Below are positions 1 through 9,153 of a stretch of 64,000 bases of DNA, one piece after another (the stretch's first letter is position 1; each line of letters starts with the position of its first letter). The DNA lies in the NCBI RefSeq assembly GCF_014274685.1, contig NZ_CP060393.1:2725501-2789500 (forward strand). The letters are read 5' to 3'. The DNA is from Edaphobacter sp. 4G125. Its GTDB lineage: Bacteria > Acidobacteriota > Terriglobia > Terriglobales > Acidobacteriaceae. The notes under the pieces are model-generated. The model was given only the letters and a program-made list of their open reading frames with translations. It did not search any database and was not told the origin of the DNA. The position numbers and the translations under genes are program-made.

Positions 1-27
1 ATACCAAGCCGTACGAATATAAAAAAT

Positions 28-68
28 AATCAAAGGCGGCAGAGATCGAACTCCTGCCGCCTTTGATT
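28..68 (-). terminator. Rho-independent terminator after the sulfatase gene
   Basis: A perfect 15-bp inverted repeat (arms 28-42 and 54-68, loop of 11) lies just past the sulfatase stop codon. Read on the minus strand the second arm is followed by a T-rich run (ATTATTTTTTATATT). This is the classic layout of an intrinsic terminator and would close the receptor-sulfatase transcription unit. Confidence 0.85.
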
Positions 69-75
69 CATCCAC

Positions 76-1530
76 CTATGGATACAACTTAGCCGGAACG
101 ATCTCCGGCTCCGATTCACCCGCCGCAACCAGCAGCCTCTTTAATTGCTCCCTCAATTCTTCTGCCTTGGCACGATATTCTTTGCGTCCAGCAAGATTCA
201 CTAGTTCATGTGGATCTGCACGCTGATCGTAGAACTGATATTCGTGATATGTCTTCGCCGCAGCTTCTTTTGTGTCTCCTGAGAGATCGGCTACGCAGTA
301 GGTCCAGTCCGGAGTACGAATAGCTCGTCCGGTCATGGACTCACTGATCTGGATCAGTTGCTGATTATTCCAGTGCTGTCGTGCCTCAAAATCATTGACT
401 AGAGGAAAGAAGCTACGTCCCTTCCAGGACGTAGGAGCCTGCACACCTGCTGCTTCGAGTAGTGTGGGAGCAACATCAATCAAGCCAACCAGCTCTGGAA
501 TCTGCTGTGTCCCTTGAAAGCCGGGCCCATCGATGATCAGCGGTACACGAATGGAGCTGTTATGCGTGCTCCGCTTGTACTCTTGATTGCGTGTCATGAA
601 ATGGCAACCATGATCGCTGATGAAGACGAAGATGGTGTTGTCGGCGAGATGCTCTTCTTCCAGTACACGCCGAAGCCTTCCCACGGAAGAATCAATCGCC
701 TCGATGCATCCGTAATAGTCCGGCAACTGATCCTGCCATGTACCGGGCAGCGCACGAAGATCCTCCGGAACCGTAGAATTCACAAATCGCGTTGCTGCAC
801 CCTTTGGTGCAACAGGACGCTGAAGGTCGTTCTGTTGATGAGGCTCAAGCTGAGAGATAAAGAGGAAGAAAGGCTTTTCCTGTTTCTGACGGAGGAATCG
901 TTCTGCACGGTCTGTGAGGAAGTCGACGCGATATTCATCCTTGAACGATATCGGCTGATTGTTCTGATCCCAGATCGTTCCCTCGTAGGGATGAGTCGTA
1001 TGCTCAAGAGCATTCGCGCCTTCCCATAGATCTAAAAATCCTCCGCGATCTTCTGCTTTCACAGGACCAGGATCGCCGCCCAGCTTGGGATTTCCCAAAG
1101 CAAGATGCCACTTCCCAATGTAGTTCGACGTGTAACCGGCTTTGCGTAACTCACCTGCTAATGTCGGTAGGGATTTATCCAAGGCCAGTCCGTTGTGCCA
1201 TACGCCTGTCTCTGTGGCATAACGGCTGGTGAAGAGAACCGAACGCGCAGGAGCGCAAACAGGCTGGTTGGTAACAGCATGCGTGAAGTTCTTTCCGCGT
1301 GCAGCAAGAGCATCGATGTTCGGGGTATGTGTTGAGCCATTCCGTCCATTCGCTCCAACAAAGTCCCAACGAAACTGATCCGCAAGATAAACAATAATAT
1401 TGGGCTTTTTCGCAGGCGCTGATGACAACACCGATTTCCTTTGCGCTTCAACCGCAGGAACTGCTGTGGTCATCGCCGCTGCCATGGTTCCCTTAAAGAA
1501 GCTCCTGCGGCTTTGTACATGGTCTGACAT
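76..1530 (-). CDS. Tat-exported sulfatase (arylsulfatase family)
   Basis: A 484-residue type I sulfatase, hydrolysing sulfate esters, probably on sulfated glycans or small molecules in the periplasm. A twin-arginine motif (SRRSFFKG, residues 7-14) sits before a hydrophobic stretch, so Tat export is expected. The metal-binding core starts near residue 43 with NIIVYLADQ. The catalytic signature CAPAR has its cysteine at about residue 92; in this family that Cys is converted to formylglycine. A later SDHG motif near the centre supplies further metal ligands. Length is normal for the family. The ATG at 1530 has a GGAG about ten bases upstream. It begins 13 bases after the stop of the large TonB receptor, which points to one operon in which the receptor imports or senses the substrate. 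No formylglycine-generating enzyme is visible in the window. Family is certain; the substrate is not. Confidence 0.93.
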   Translation of the reverse strand: MSDHVQSRRSFFKGTMAAAMTTAVPAVEAQRKSVLSSAPAKKPNIIVYLADQFRWDFVGANGRNGSTHTPNIDALAARGKNFTHAVTNQPVCAPARSVLFTSRYATETGVWHNGLALDKSLPTLAGELRKAGYTSNYIGKWHLALGNPKLGGDPGPVKAEDRGGFLDLWEGANALEHTTHPYEGTIWDQNNQPISFKDEYRVDFLTDRAERFLRQKQEKPFFLFISQLEPHQQNDLQRPVAPKGAATRFVNSTVPEDLRALPGTWQDQLPDYYGCIEAIDSSVGRLRRVLEEEHLADNTIFVFISDHGCHFMTRNQEYKRSTHNSSIRVPLIIDGPGFQGTQQIPELVGLIDVAPTLLEAAGVQAPTSWKGRSFFPLVNDFEARQHWNNQQLIQISESMTGRAIRTPDWTYCVADLSGDTKEAAAKTYHEYQFYDQRADPHELVNLAGRKEYRAKAEELREQLKRLLVAAGESEPEIVPAKLYP

Positions 1531-1543
1531 TTTTCTAAAACTC

Positions 1544-4500
1544 CTACCAGTAGATTTTTGCAGCGAACTGCAGCTGTCTTGCGTTGTCTCGCGTATTTGT
1601 GATCATCGCGAAGGTTGCGGGAGAGGTAAAGTTCAAACTTCCCGGAGCAGAGAAATTCGGCGTATTCGTAATGTTGAAAGCCTCAGCACGAAGCTCCAGG
1701 TGGGTTTGGTCGACAAGGTTAATCCTGCGAAAGAGCGAAAGATCCAGCTTTCGATAGGCTGGCCCTGATACCTGGGTGGGCGACCCGCCTAGTGCAGCAA
1801 GTCCAGTCGCTGTCGATGCAGGATTGGCGAAGGCAGCTGCGTTCAGAAAATGTGCTACCCGGTTTGAATTTGTATAGGGATTCTGTCCTGGAACTTTGAG
1901 CGCGTTGCATCCCAGCCCAGCAGCCGTGGTCACGCTGCATCCGAGCGTAAATGGCTGTCCATCTTGCACGGTTGCAATCCACTGCAGTGACCACCCTCCA
2001 GCAATTGCCGATGCAGGTCCCTGGGTTAGAAAGCGCTGATTATGCCCTAGAGGAAGCTCGTAAGTGCCACTCGCATGAAAGATATTCCGAACGTCCGTAT
2101 CGCAGCGGGCATAATCCAGACCAATTCCGGCCCCCGGTACGTAAGGAGCACGATAACTGCCAATCGTGTTATCGAGCTGATCGCGAGCAGTGCCAAGGCA
2201 CTTCGACCAGGTGTAGTTCGCATCGATCGTCAGATCATGGCCCCAACGACGCGTTATATCGACTTGCAGTCCGTTGTAACTTGTCGAGGCTGAGGGGAGA
2301 AGGAATGCTCCCCCGCGTGCAAAGTCTGGGAAAAAGCTATTGGTCTGGGCATTCGCGGTCGCCGGGAGAATGGCGTTAAGCGTGTTCGTATTGATGGGGC
2401 TCTGAAGGTGCCGCGAAACCGAGCCAGCATAGGCGACCTTTGCGATGGTTGTGGCTGTGACCTGATACTGCACCTGGAGATTGTAGGCCTGGCTATATGC
2501 GCTCTGCCAATCATATTGGCGGCCAAGCAGGTTGATGTTTGTCAGGTTCGCATTCGCTGCGCTTAACGGAATATTCGTAAGTCCGTTGGAGAGCGTGCCA
2601 ATGGAATTATCCAGCGCTAGTGGTGTTATTGAATTTGCTGCCGAATAGCTCGTCGCGATGTTGAAGGGAAAATTCGCCGGAGGACTGGCGCTGAGGCCAT
2701 AGTTCTCATAGCCGCCATAAAACAGTCCGTATCCGGCGTGAATGACTGTTCGAGTATTCGCTTGATAAGCGAGACCAAACCGGGGGGCAAAGTTTGTTCT
2801 TTGCGCATGCCCTAATTTGTCGTTGCGGGTTGTTTCAAAAGCGATATTGTCTTTTGCCAGGAGCGCAATAAATGCCTGCGGCACATTCGCGGCCTGTGAT
2901 TCTGGAACAATAAACCTCGCTCCTATCCTCGGATTACTTAGAGGGCCAGGGATAAAGTTGGCCTGACGTCCATCGCGCTCCGTTGGAACCCCGTAGTACT
3001 CCCAACGAAGTCCCAGGTTGAGGCTAAGCTTGGAAGTGGCACGCCAATCATCCTGCAAGTACGCTCCCACGTACCAGCGGTGAAGGTTGCTGATCGGCGG
3101 GAAGCTGGATGCACTGACGCTATTGGCTCCTCCTACGTTGTTAATTCCACCAGACACCGTAGCTGCGGTTGGATTGAGTAGAAACTGAGCACGATCCGTG
3201 GATCCGTCCGTCTGGTTGACCATGGACGTATAGATTCCGCTAAAACCAAATGAACCACGAGATGCTGAAGGGGTTGAGGTCGGATAAGAGATGTCCTGAT
3301 AGAGAACGCCGGTACGAAGGACATGCCGATTGCGGGAGATCGTAACATTATCCGAAAACTGATTAATGATGCTGGCCTTATTACTGGGCAACGACCCGGA
3401 TTGCCCGAGATTGGCCAGGTTTCCAAACGACAGCGTTGGTAGACCACCATTCCCTGCAAACTGCGGAATTCCCCCAATCCCATATTGCTCGGGGATCCCA
3501 AGTTGATTTGCGAAGAGCTGGCGACGAACATCAGCGACACGACTGTAGCCAAACCGAGCCTCATTCGCCAGATTTGGAGTGAAGATATGCGTTTCGCTAA
3601 CAGCTACGTTTTGGGCTTGCGTTGATCCATTGCCAGGGCGGCTGGACTGCCCATCCGCAATGCCCAGAAATGGGCCTGGGTTGAGCTGATCTGTGTTGAG
3701 ATAGCTGTAACGCGCAAACGCAGAATCTCGCTCGCTGAAATGTTGATCGATACGAAGATCAAAGCCGTCGCTGTTATTGGTTATGTTTGGGAAAGAGCTG
3801 TAATTGTTCGTGATCCCCGCACCTGTCGGCGAAGGATAGAGATTCAACAGTGCAATCGCCGAAGGGCTAAGCCTAGTGGCCGGCAATTGGTTCAAAAGAG
3901 ATTTTTGGGAATCGCTGGTGAAGCTTCTCTGGTTGACGAGCGATCCCTGATAAAACGGATCACGCACATAACCCGTTGAGGCTGCAATCAAGTTTGTCGT
4001 CGGATCAAGCGCGCCCGCTGCGACTGCACGCGTAGTTGCAGGATCAAAGATCGTTCCCACTGGAAGAACCCTACCCAGAGCATCTGTCCGCGTTCCACTC
4101 TGAAGTGCGATCAGATCCGAGAAATTGGTGTATCCAGATGACCTTTGTGCAGCGGTTGGAACCGTGACCACCTTACTGCTGCCCTGTGCGATGCGCGTCC
4201 CCTGATAGTCAAAGAAGAAGAAGGTTTTGCCGCGGCCGCTATAAACCTTAGGGATAACAACCGGACCATTTACAGCAAAGCCAAACTGATTCTGCCGGTA
4301 AGCCGGTTTTTTAGGCACAGTCGCGAAATAGTTGCGTGCGTCCAACACTCCATTTCTAACAAATTCCCACGCGGCTCCATGGAAGTTATCTCCTCCAGAT
4401 TTTGTCGATACGTTCAGAACAGCCCCTGCAGAATGACCAAACTCTGCCGAATAATTATTCGTCTGCACGGTAAATTCCTGCAGCGCATCCGGTGGAGGCA

Positions 4501-5140
4501 TGATGACATATTGAGTCTGGTTCACGTAGTCGGCAATCGCTGCATTGTTGTCAATTCCATCCAGCAGATAATCATTCTGTCCACGGCGAGCACCATTTGC
4601 GCTGAAGGAACCACTCGCCGAAAGTCCACGAGAGTCCGCCTGCGCAAAAGTTACGCCCGGTGCAGTTTGCGCCAGAAATGTCACATTACGGCCATTCAAC
4701 GGAAGATCCGTAATACTGCGCCCATTCACCAACTGCTGCAGGGATGATGTCTGTGTCTCCAGCAGGGGTGTTCCTGCAGCCACTTCAATGGTCTGACTCA
4801 CGGAACCGATGCGAAGCACCGCATCCACCTGTGCCGTGGTTTGCGCATTGATAGAGATTCCTGTGCGCACATAGCGATCGAAGCCTTCGTGCTCAACGAT
4901 TACAGAATAGGAACCGATTCGAACCGGAGAGAAGCTGAAATTTCCATCATGATCTGACGTAGCTGCGCGCTCCGCCCCGGTGGATTCATTCTTCAGACGA
5001 ATGATTGCATCCGCAACTCGTTGTTGTTGTGAATCCGTAACGGCACCTACGATGGCTCCTGTATCGACCTGGGCAAAAGCAGAGGACACAATGCCAGCAA
5101 ATGCCAGCGAGAAAAATAGGGAAAACTTTCGAAAGAACAC
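1544..5140 (-). CDS. Oar-like TonB-dependent receptor
   Basis: Very large outer-membrane receptor of about 1198 residues. It has a signal peptide (hydrophobic run ending in SSAFAQ), then a carboxypeptidase-regulatory-like Ig domain (GAIVGAVTDSQQQRV onward), a plug region containing LNGRNV, and a long barrel that ends in an aromatic residue (AAKIYW). This Oar-like architecture is greatly expanded in Acidobacteriota and is linked to uptake or sensing of polymers. The frame is open to 5218 with a TTG, but the GTG at 5140 is preferred. It has GGAG five bases upstream and starts directly at the signal peptide (VFFRKFSLFF). The sulfatase gene follows after 13 bases, so the natural inference is a role in handling a sulfated substrate. 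The ligand cannot be read from sequence. Confidence 0.9.
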   Translation of the reverse strand: MFFRKFSLFFSLAFAGIVSSAFAQVDTGAIVGAVTDSQQQRVADAIIRLKNESTGAERAATSDHDGNFSFSPVRIGSYSVIVEHEGFDRYVRTGISINAQTTAQVDAVLRIGSVSQTIEVAAGTPLLETQTSSLQQLVNGRSITDLPLNGRNVTFLAQTAPGVTFAQADSRGLSASGSFSANGARRGQNDYLLDGIDNNAAIADYVNQTQYVIMPPPDALQEFTVQTNNYSAEFGHSAGAVLNVSTKSGGDNFHGAAWEFVRNGVLDARNYFATVPKKPAYRQNQFGFAVNGPVVIPKVYSGRGKTFFFFDYQGTRIAQGSSKVVTVPTAAQRSSGYTNFSDLIALQSGTRTDALGRVLPVGTIFDPATTRAVAAGALDPTTNLIAASTGYVRDPFYQGSLVNQRSFTSDSQKSLLNQLPATRLSPSAIALLNLYPSPTGAGITNNYSSFPNITNNSDGFDLRIDQHFSERDSAFARYSYLNTDQLNPGPFLGIADGQSSRPGNGSTQAQNVAVSETHIFTPNLANEARFGYSRVADVRRQLFANQLGIPEQYGIGGIPQFAGNGGLPTLSFGNLANLGQSGSLPSNKASIINQFSDNVTISRNRHVLRTGVLYQDISYPTSTPSASRGSFGFSGIYTSMVNQTDGSTDRAQFLLNPTAATVSGGINNVGGANSVSASSFPPISNLHRWYVGAYLQDDWRATSKLSLNLGLRWEYYGVPTERDGRQANFIPGPLSNPRIGARFIVPESQAANVPQAFIALLAKDNIAFETTRNDKLGHAQRTNFAPRFGLAYQANTRTVIHAGYGLFYGGYENYGLSASPPANFPFNIATSYSAANSITPLALDNSIGTLSNGLTNIPLSAANANLTNINLLGRQYDWQSAYSQAYNLQVQYQVTATTIAKVAYAGSVSRHLQSPINTNTLNAILPATANAQTNSFFPDFARGGAFLLPSASTSYNGLQVDITRRWGHDLTIDANYTWSKCLGTARDQLDNTIGSYRAPYVPGAGIGLDYARCDTDVRNIFHASGTYELPLGHNQRFLTQGPASAIAGGWSLQWIATVQDGQPFTLGCSVTTAAGLGCNALKVPGQNPYTNSNRVAHFLNAAAFANPASTATGLAALGGSPTQVSGPAYRKLDLSLFRRINLVDQTHLELRAEAFNITNTPNFSAPGSLNFTSPATFAMITNTRDNARQLQFAAKIYW

Positions 5141-5433
5141 AGTATCTCCAACGCGATGGAAACAGCAGTCCATTATGCGCAAACAGACACATAACGACAC
5201 GACCGCAGGTTCAGCCAATACTTTGAAATTTAGAAGGAGAAGGGAGAGGAATCAGCGACAACACGAACAGCCAGCGCTGGGAGCGCATGACGAAGAGCAG
5301 AACGAAACTGCTTCATAGTTGTGATCGCTATGATTCATCTCGGATGTGTTGATCGTAGGGGCAAGTGAGATTGTTGTCAAATACTGAGCGGTATTTCATC
5401 CATGGGTGGCTGCCGGTATTTGGCACACAGAGT

Positions 5434-6204
5434 CTATTTCAAACGCACCTCTGCCTCTTTCGTTGCTTCATAAATTTGATCAAAGGATTCGACGGCATAG
5501 AGTACCGGTTGCATCGCACCTGTATCAAATTTCTGATTCATCACAGCATCAAGATCAAAGTCGCGCACCTCACATCCTCCAGCAAGCACACGCGTACATT
5601 CGCCATGTGAACTGATAAGTCCGCTGCCATACACCTTCAATTCGCTGCTCTGTCGAATTACGCCGAATTCCACCGTGAACCAGAAAACTCGCCCCATTCG
5701 TTCCAACGCAACCGGATCATTCATCAGACCTGCACAAACCTGCCCATAGTGCTGCAGAAAATCGCCAAATACGGGATGAGCGTGCATCGGCACATGGCCA
5801 AAGACATCGTGAAAGATGTCTGGCTCCGGTGTGTACTCCAACGAATCCCTTCCTCGTAACCAGGTAGTCGTTGGAAACATTCTTGCGCTCAGCATCTCAA
5901 AGAATGCATCGGGAGGCAGGAACCCGCTGACCGGCGTCGATTGCCATCCTGTTCGAGGCTGGAGCCTTGAGCTGACAGCCTTCAGATCTGGCAATCGATC
6001 TTCACGCAAGCCGATCTGTTCAAAGCCTTCCAGATACTCTTTGCAGGCATGTTGGCGTAGTTGTGGCATTCTGCGACTGACCAGTTCAGCCCATATCGAA
6101 TGCTGCTCGGACGTATAAGCAGCCCAATCCTGTTCGATCAGATATGGCGTAGCTACATGCAAACGTTTCACAGAAAGATTTACATCCGGTCCTGCAATTC
6201 CCAT
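5434..6204 (-). CDS. phhA: Phenylalanine 4-monooxygenase
   Basis: Pterin- and iron-dependent aromatic amino acid hydroxylase converting phenylalanine to tyrosine in the cytoplasm; about 256 residues, normal for the bacterial single-domain form without a regulatory ACT domain. The iron site is visible: the two histidines of FHDVFGHVP (H-x4-H) and the glutamate of WFTVEFG. Other family blocks are present (EPDIFHDVF; the YGSGLISSHGE region near the pterin-binding side). The ATG at 6204 has GAGG five bases upstream; an upstream ATG at 6240 is possible. An MFS transporter gene lies immediately upstream on the same strand, 30 to 65 bases away depending on the start, suggesting cotranscription. The next steps, hppD and fahA, lie about 23 kb away on the same strand. 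A bacterial PhhA normally needs pterin carbinolamine dehydratase, which is not in the window. Confidence 0.93.
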   Translation of the reverse strand: MGIAGPDVNLSVKRLHVATPYLIEQDWAAYTSEQHSIWAELVSRRMPQLRQHACKEYLEGFEQIGLREDRLPDLKAVSSRLQPRTGWQSTPVSGFLPPDAFFEMLSARMFPTTTWLRGRDSLEYTPEPDIFHDVFGHVPMHAHPVFGDFLQHYGQVCAGLMNDPVALERMGRVFWFTVEFGVIRQSSELKVYGSGLISSHGECTRVLAGGCEVRDFDLDAVMNQKFDTGAMQPVLYAVESFDQIYEATKEAEVRLK

Positions 6205-6269
6205 ATCAGCCTCTTGCCTACCAAATGGCAGCAAAAGCATACATCCTGCAATAGGAAAATAGCACCTTT

Positions 6270-7604
6270 CTATATGGCCCTATGTCCGCCCTGCTCAAGC
6301 ACCGGCTCTTCCGTCGTCGACCAATCTTCTCCTTTGGCTTCCCTTCCCAACCCGGTAACGATTGCGACAGCCAAAGCTCCAATCACAACGGTCCAGGACA
6401 TCACTGCATTGAGAGGCCCACCTGAAAAATGCTGAGCCAGTTTTGCCTGAAACACTCCATTTCGAGAGGAACAGAGATTTCCCAGTTGATAAGCAAATCC
6501 GGGGAAAACGGCACGCACTGGCGACGGTGCCAGCTCATTAAGATGTGCGGGAATGACTCCGAACGCGCCCTGAACAGCAAACTGCATCAGGAAGCCTCCC
6601 AATGCCAGCGCTGGCACTGTATGGGACCATGCCCATAATGGAATCATTGGAATGGCTGCAAGCGCCGCAATGATGATCATCCGCTTTCGGCCCAAACGTT
6701 CCGAAAGTGCTCCGCAAAGGATGCCTCCCAACATTGCTCCGATATTGCTGATCACAACAATCAAGCCCACCTTGCCTGGATCGAGTCCATGATCTTTCTC
6801 CAGCAGGGTGGGGTAAAGATCCTGCGTGCCATGACTGAATGAATTGAATGCCGTCATCAACAGAACGAGAAAAAGGAATGTTGGAAGATAGGCACGAAAA
6901 TGCTGGAAGTTGATCTTCTGTCTTTTATGTCCTTCCAAACGCCTTCTCTCTTCGGCGGCAATCCAAATTGGGGATTCCTCCACCTTGAACTGCATATAGA
7001 ACGCCAACAAGGCTGGAAGCGCACCAATCATAAACATTACACGCCATCCGGTCAGCATCCCTGTTCCATGGAGATGCGGAAAGAGAACCCCGTAAAGAGC
7101 AGCCGCGAGCAGATTCCCCACCACATAGCCTTCCTGCAAAATGCCCGAAAAAAAACCTCTCCTCCGCGCAGGCATCGACTCCAAGGCGAGGGCAGCACCT
7201 ACTCCCCACTCCCCTCCCATGGCGATGCCAAACAGAGCACGGCAGATAAGAAAGCTCTTTAATGAAGGAGCAAACGCCGATGCCAATTCAAAGATCGAGA
7301 AGCAGATGATGTTAGCGATGAGAGTCGGGCGTCGCCCGTATCGCTCAGCCAGCACACCGAAGATCAGCGCTCCGACTGGTCGCATCACCAGCGTCCAGAA
7401 GATCGCCTCTGCAATCTGCGGAATCCCGACATGGAAATCTGCGGCGATCGCCCTAAGGCACACGGTCAGAAGAAAAAAATCGAACGCATCGAGCGTCCAG
7501 CCAAGAAAGCAAGCGGCAAAGGTGCTACGTTGTGCCGAAGTTAGCGCCCTGAACTCATCCCGAAAAGCCATATCGCGAGATGCTAGCATCTCGAAGCTTT
7601 TCAT
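6270..7604 (-). CDS. MFS transporter (sugar/carboxylate:H+ symporter type)
   Basis: A 444-residue major facilitator with twelve predicted membrane segments. The family signatures are visible: GWTLDAFDFFLLT in the first helix, a loop containing RYGRRPTL after helix 2, and SERLGRKRM in the matching loop of the second half. MGGEWGVGAALALES is typical of the sialate/lactate (NanT/JEN-like) and aromatic acid symporter branches. It lies upstream of phhA on the same strand, so import of phenylalanine or a related aromatic acid is a reasonable guess, but substrate cannot be decided from sequence. No convincing ribosome site marks the start; ATGs at 7604, 7589 and 7571 are all possible. It is transcribed divergently from the yceI-like gene across about 170 bases. 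Confidence 0.88.
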   Translation of the reverse strand: MKSFEMLASRDMAFRDEFRALTSAQRSTFAACFLGWTLDAFDFFLLTVCLRAIAADFHVGIPQIAEAIFWTLVMRPVGALIFGVLAERYGRRPTLIANIICFSIFELASAFAPSLKSFLICRALFGIAMGGEWGVGAALALESMPARRRGFFSGILQEGYVVGNLLAAALYGVLFPHLHGTGMLTGWRVMFMIGALPALLAFYMQFKVEESPIWIAAEERRRLEGHKRQKINFQHFRAYLPTFLFLVLLMTAFNSFSHGTQDLYPTLLEKDHGLDPGKVGLIVVISNIGAMLGGILCGALSERLGRKRMIIIAALAAIPMIPLWAWSHTVPALALGGFLMQFAVQGAFGVIPAHLNELAPSPVRAVFPGFAYQLGNLCSSRNGVFQAKLAQHFSGGPLNAVMSWTVVIGALAVAIVTGLGREAKGEDWSTTEEPVLEQGGHRAI

Positions 7605-7777
7605 TGCTGTTTCATCTCAAGATTTATCAAAATCTCGTGTCCGCCAAGATTTTGGTAGCCTGCCGGTCTTCTCGCCCGTTACATTCAGTAGATCGAGGAC
7701 AGCGATCAGACCGCCTGGCACCTCTCTCTGCCTGGCTTCTGGGTCCAGATACTTATCTACCGAAAGAGGACGTCTGC

Positions 7778-8356
7778 ATGCGCAATCGTTTTGTGATGGC
7801 CCTAGCCGTTGCTATCGCGACCAGCTTCACCGGTCATGCCCAAACATCAAATTGGACCATCGATCCTATCCATTCCAGTATCAACTTTGAAGTTCGCCAT
7901 ATGGGCGTATCGAATGTTCATGGCTCCATCATGGGCGTCAAAGGAACGATCCTTTACGATGAGAAGGACATCACCCACTCCTCGGTACAGGCAACTGCCG
8001 ATACCACCACAGTCAACACCAATGTCGAAAAGCGTGACGCGGACTTGAAGTCCCCCAACTATTTCGATGTTGCGAAGTATCCACAGATTACTTTTAAGTC
8101 CACTTCCCTTTCCAAAGTGGATGGGAAGCTGACCCTGACAGGCGAGCTGACCCTTGCGGGAACGACCAAGACGGTCACACTTGATGTGGACGGCCCTGCT
8201 CCTCCGCAGACGGGCAAAGATGGGAAGACCCGCAGCGGTTTTTCGGCGTCAGGCAGATTGAAGCGCAGCGACTTCAACTTCGCCCCTAAGACTCCTACCG
8301 TTGTCATTGGCGACGATATAAAGTTTTCAATCGATGTAGAGATCGATAAACAGTAG
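7778..8356 (+). CDS. YceI family periplasmic lipid-binding protein
   Basis: A 192-residue secreted protein with a signal peptide (RFVMALAVAIATSFTGHAQ) followed by a YceI lipocalin-like barrel that starts with WTIDPIHSSINFEVRHMGVS. Typical strands follow: VHGSIMGVKGTI, KSPNYFDVAKYPQITFKST, and GFSASGRLKRSDF near the end. The family binds polyprenoid or long isoprenoid chains and often sits near respiratory or stress genes. The frame is open from 7580, but the ATG at 7778 has GAAAGAGGA seven bases upstream and begins at the signal peptide. It ends ten bases from the stop of the convergent LuxR gene. Confidence 0.93.
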   Translation: MRNRFVMALAVAIATSFTGHAQTSNWTIDPIHSSINFEVRHMGVSNVHGSIMGVKGTILYDEKDITHSSVQATADTTTVNTNVEKRDADLKSPNYFDVAKYPQITFKSTSLSKVDGKLTLTGELTLAGTTKTVTLDVDGPAPPQTGKDGKTRSGFSASGRLKRSDFNFAPKTPTVVIGDDIKFSIDVEIDKQ

Positions 8357-8367
8357 CTCGATCCGAT

Positions 8368-9150
8368 TTACATCTTGGCGCGTAATGGCTGCATTGGCTC
8401 AGGCTGGTGCAGCATTACGCCCTCGAGCTCCTGGGTATATTGCTTCAATAGTTCATGATGCAGGCAGTAGAGAGCGAGTTCCAGCCGGTCTGAGACGCCT
8501 AACTTGTCATAGACCTTCCGCAGGTAATTTTTGATTACCTGCTCAGTCGTGCCGATCTGGTAAGCGATCTCTTTATTTCGCATTCCACGCGTAATGCAGC
8601 TAATGATTGCAAGCTCCTTTTTGGAAAGCTTGGGCTGCACTTTTGGATCTGTCAGCGTCTTCGCCTGGGAGCGATAAGCCTCAATCACCCAGCTGATCGA
8701 ACGATTGTCGATCCAAGTTTCCCCCTCCGCGATCTTGCGCACACACTTAACAAGCAGATCCGGTGAGATGGATCGAGGCACTACGCCACGCACGCCGCGC
8801 CGATAAAGCTCTACCGTATTGGATTCGTCAGTCTCGGAGACCTGGACAATCAACTTTACATTGGGTGCGCGACGCATGATTTCAGGAATCGCATCCACTG
8901 TTCCAGCTATTAGCTGTCCTTCCAGCAGAACCACATCCGTGGGGTAGCGCTGTAACGTGGTATAGAGGTTGCTCAAGCTCTCAACTTGGGCAATGACCCG
9001 GATATCGTCTTCGAGCGCGAAGACCTTTCGGATTCCCACACGATAGATGGCCTGCGAATCCGCAAGAACAACGCGAATTCCTCCAAACGCTCCAATGTCC
9101 TCTGGAGTCTCATCGATGTCCTGAGAAGGATCAAAATGAACCACTGTCAT
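8368..9150 (-). CDS. LuxR-type regulator with degenerate receiver domain
   Basis: A 260-residue NarL-type protein with an N-terminal receiver-like domain (about 25-150) and a C-terminal LuxR helix-turn-helix (about 185-240; LSKKELAIISCITRG, then NKEIAYQIGTTEQVIKNYL). The receiver has lost the usual phosphorylation residues. VLLEGQ stands where VLLDxxMP is expected, so the acceptor Asp is Glu. The acidic pair is DS, the conserved Thr is missing, and the final Lys is Arg (GVVPRS). It probably acts without phosphorylation, or is fixed in one state by the Glu. It follows a PilZ gene after three bases and is almost surely cotranscribed with it. No histidine kinase is adjacent, which fits a non-phosphorylated role. 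Confidence 0.9.
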   Translation of the reverse strand: MTVVHFDPSQDIDETPEDIGAFGGIRVVLADSQAIYRVGIRKVFALEDDIRVIAQVESLSNLYTTLQRYPTDVVLLEGQLIAGTVDAIPEIMRRAPNVKLIVQVSETDESNTVELYRRGVRGVVPRSISPDLLVKCVRKIAEGETWIDNRSISWVIEAYRSQAKTLTDPKVQPKLSKKELAIISCITRGMRNKEIAYQIGTTEQVIKNYLRKVYDKLGVSDRLELALYCLHHELLKQYTQELEGVMLHQPEPMQPLRAKM

Positions 9151-9153
9151 AAC

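Noticed and set aside
4145..4747. 200-codon plus-strand frame opposite the left TonB receptor
   Set aside because: It is antisense to the plug domain of a clear receptor and has no domain or start signal.
7141..7890. 249-codon plus-strand frame ahead of the YceI gene
   Set aside because: It overlaps the MFS gene antisense and YceI out of frame, and the peptide is basic and unstructured.
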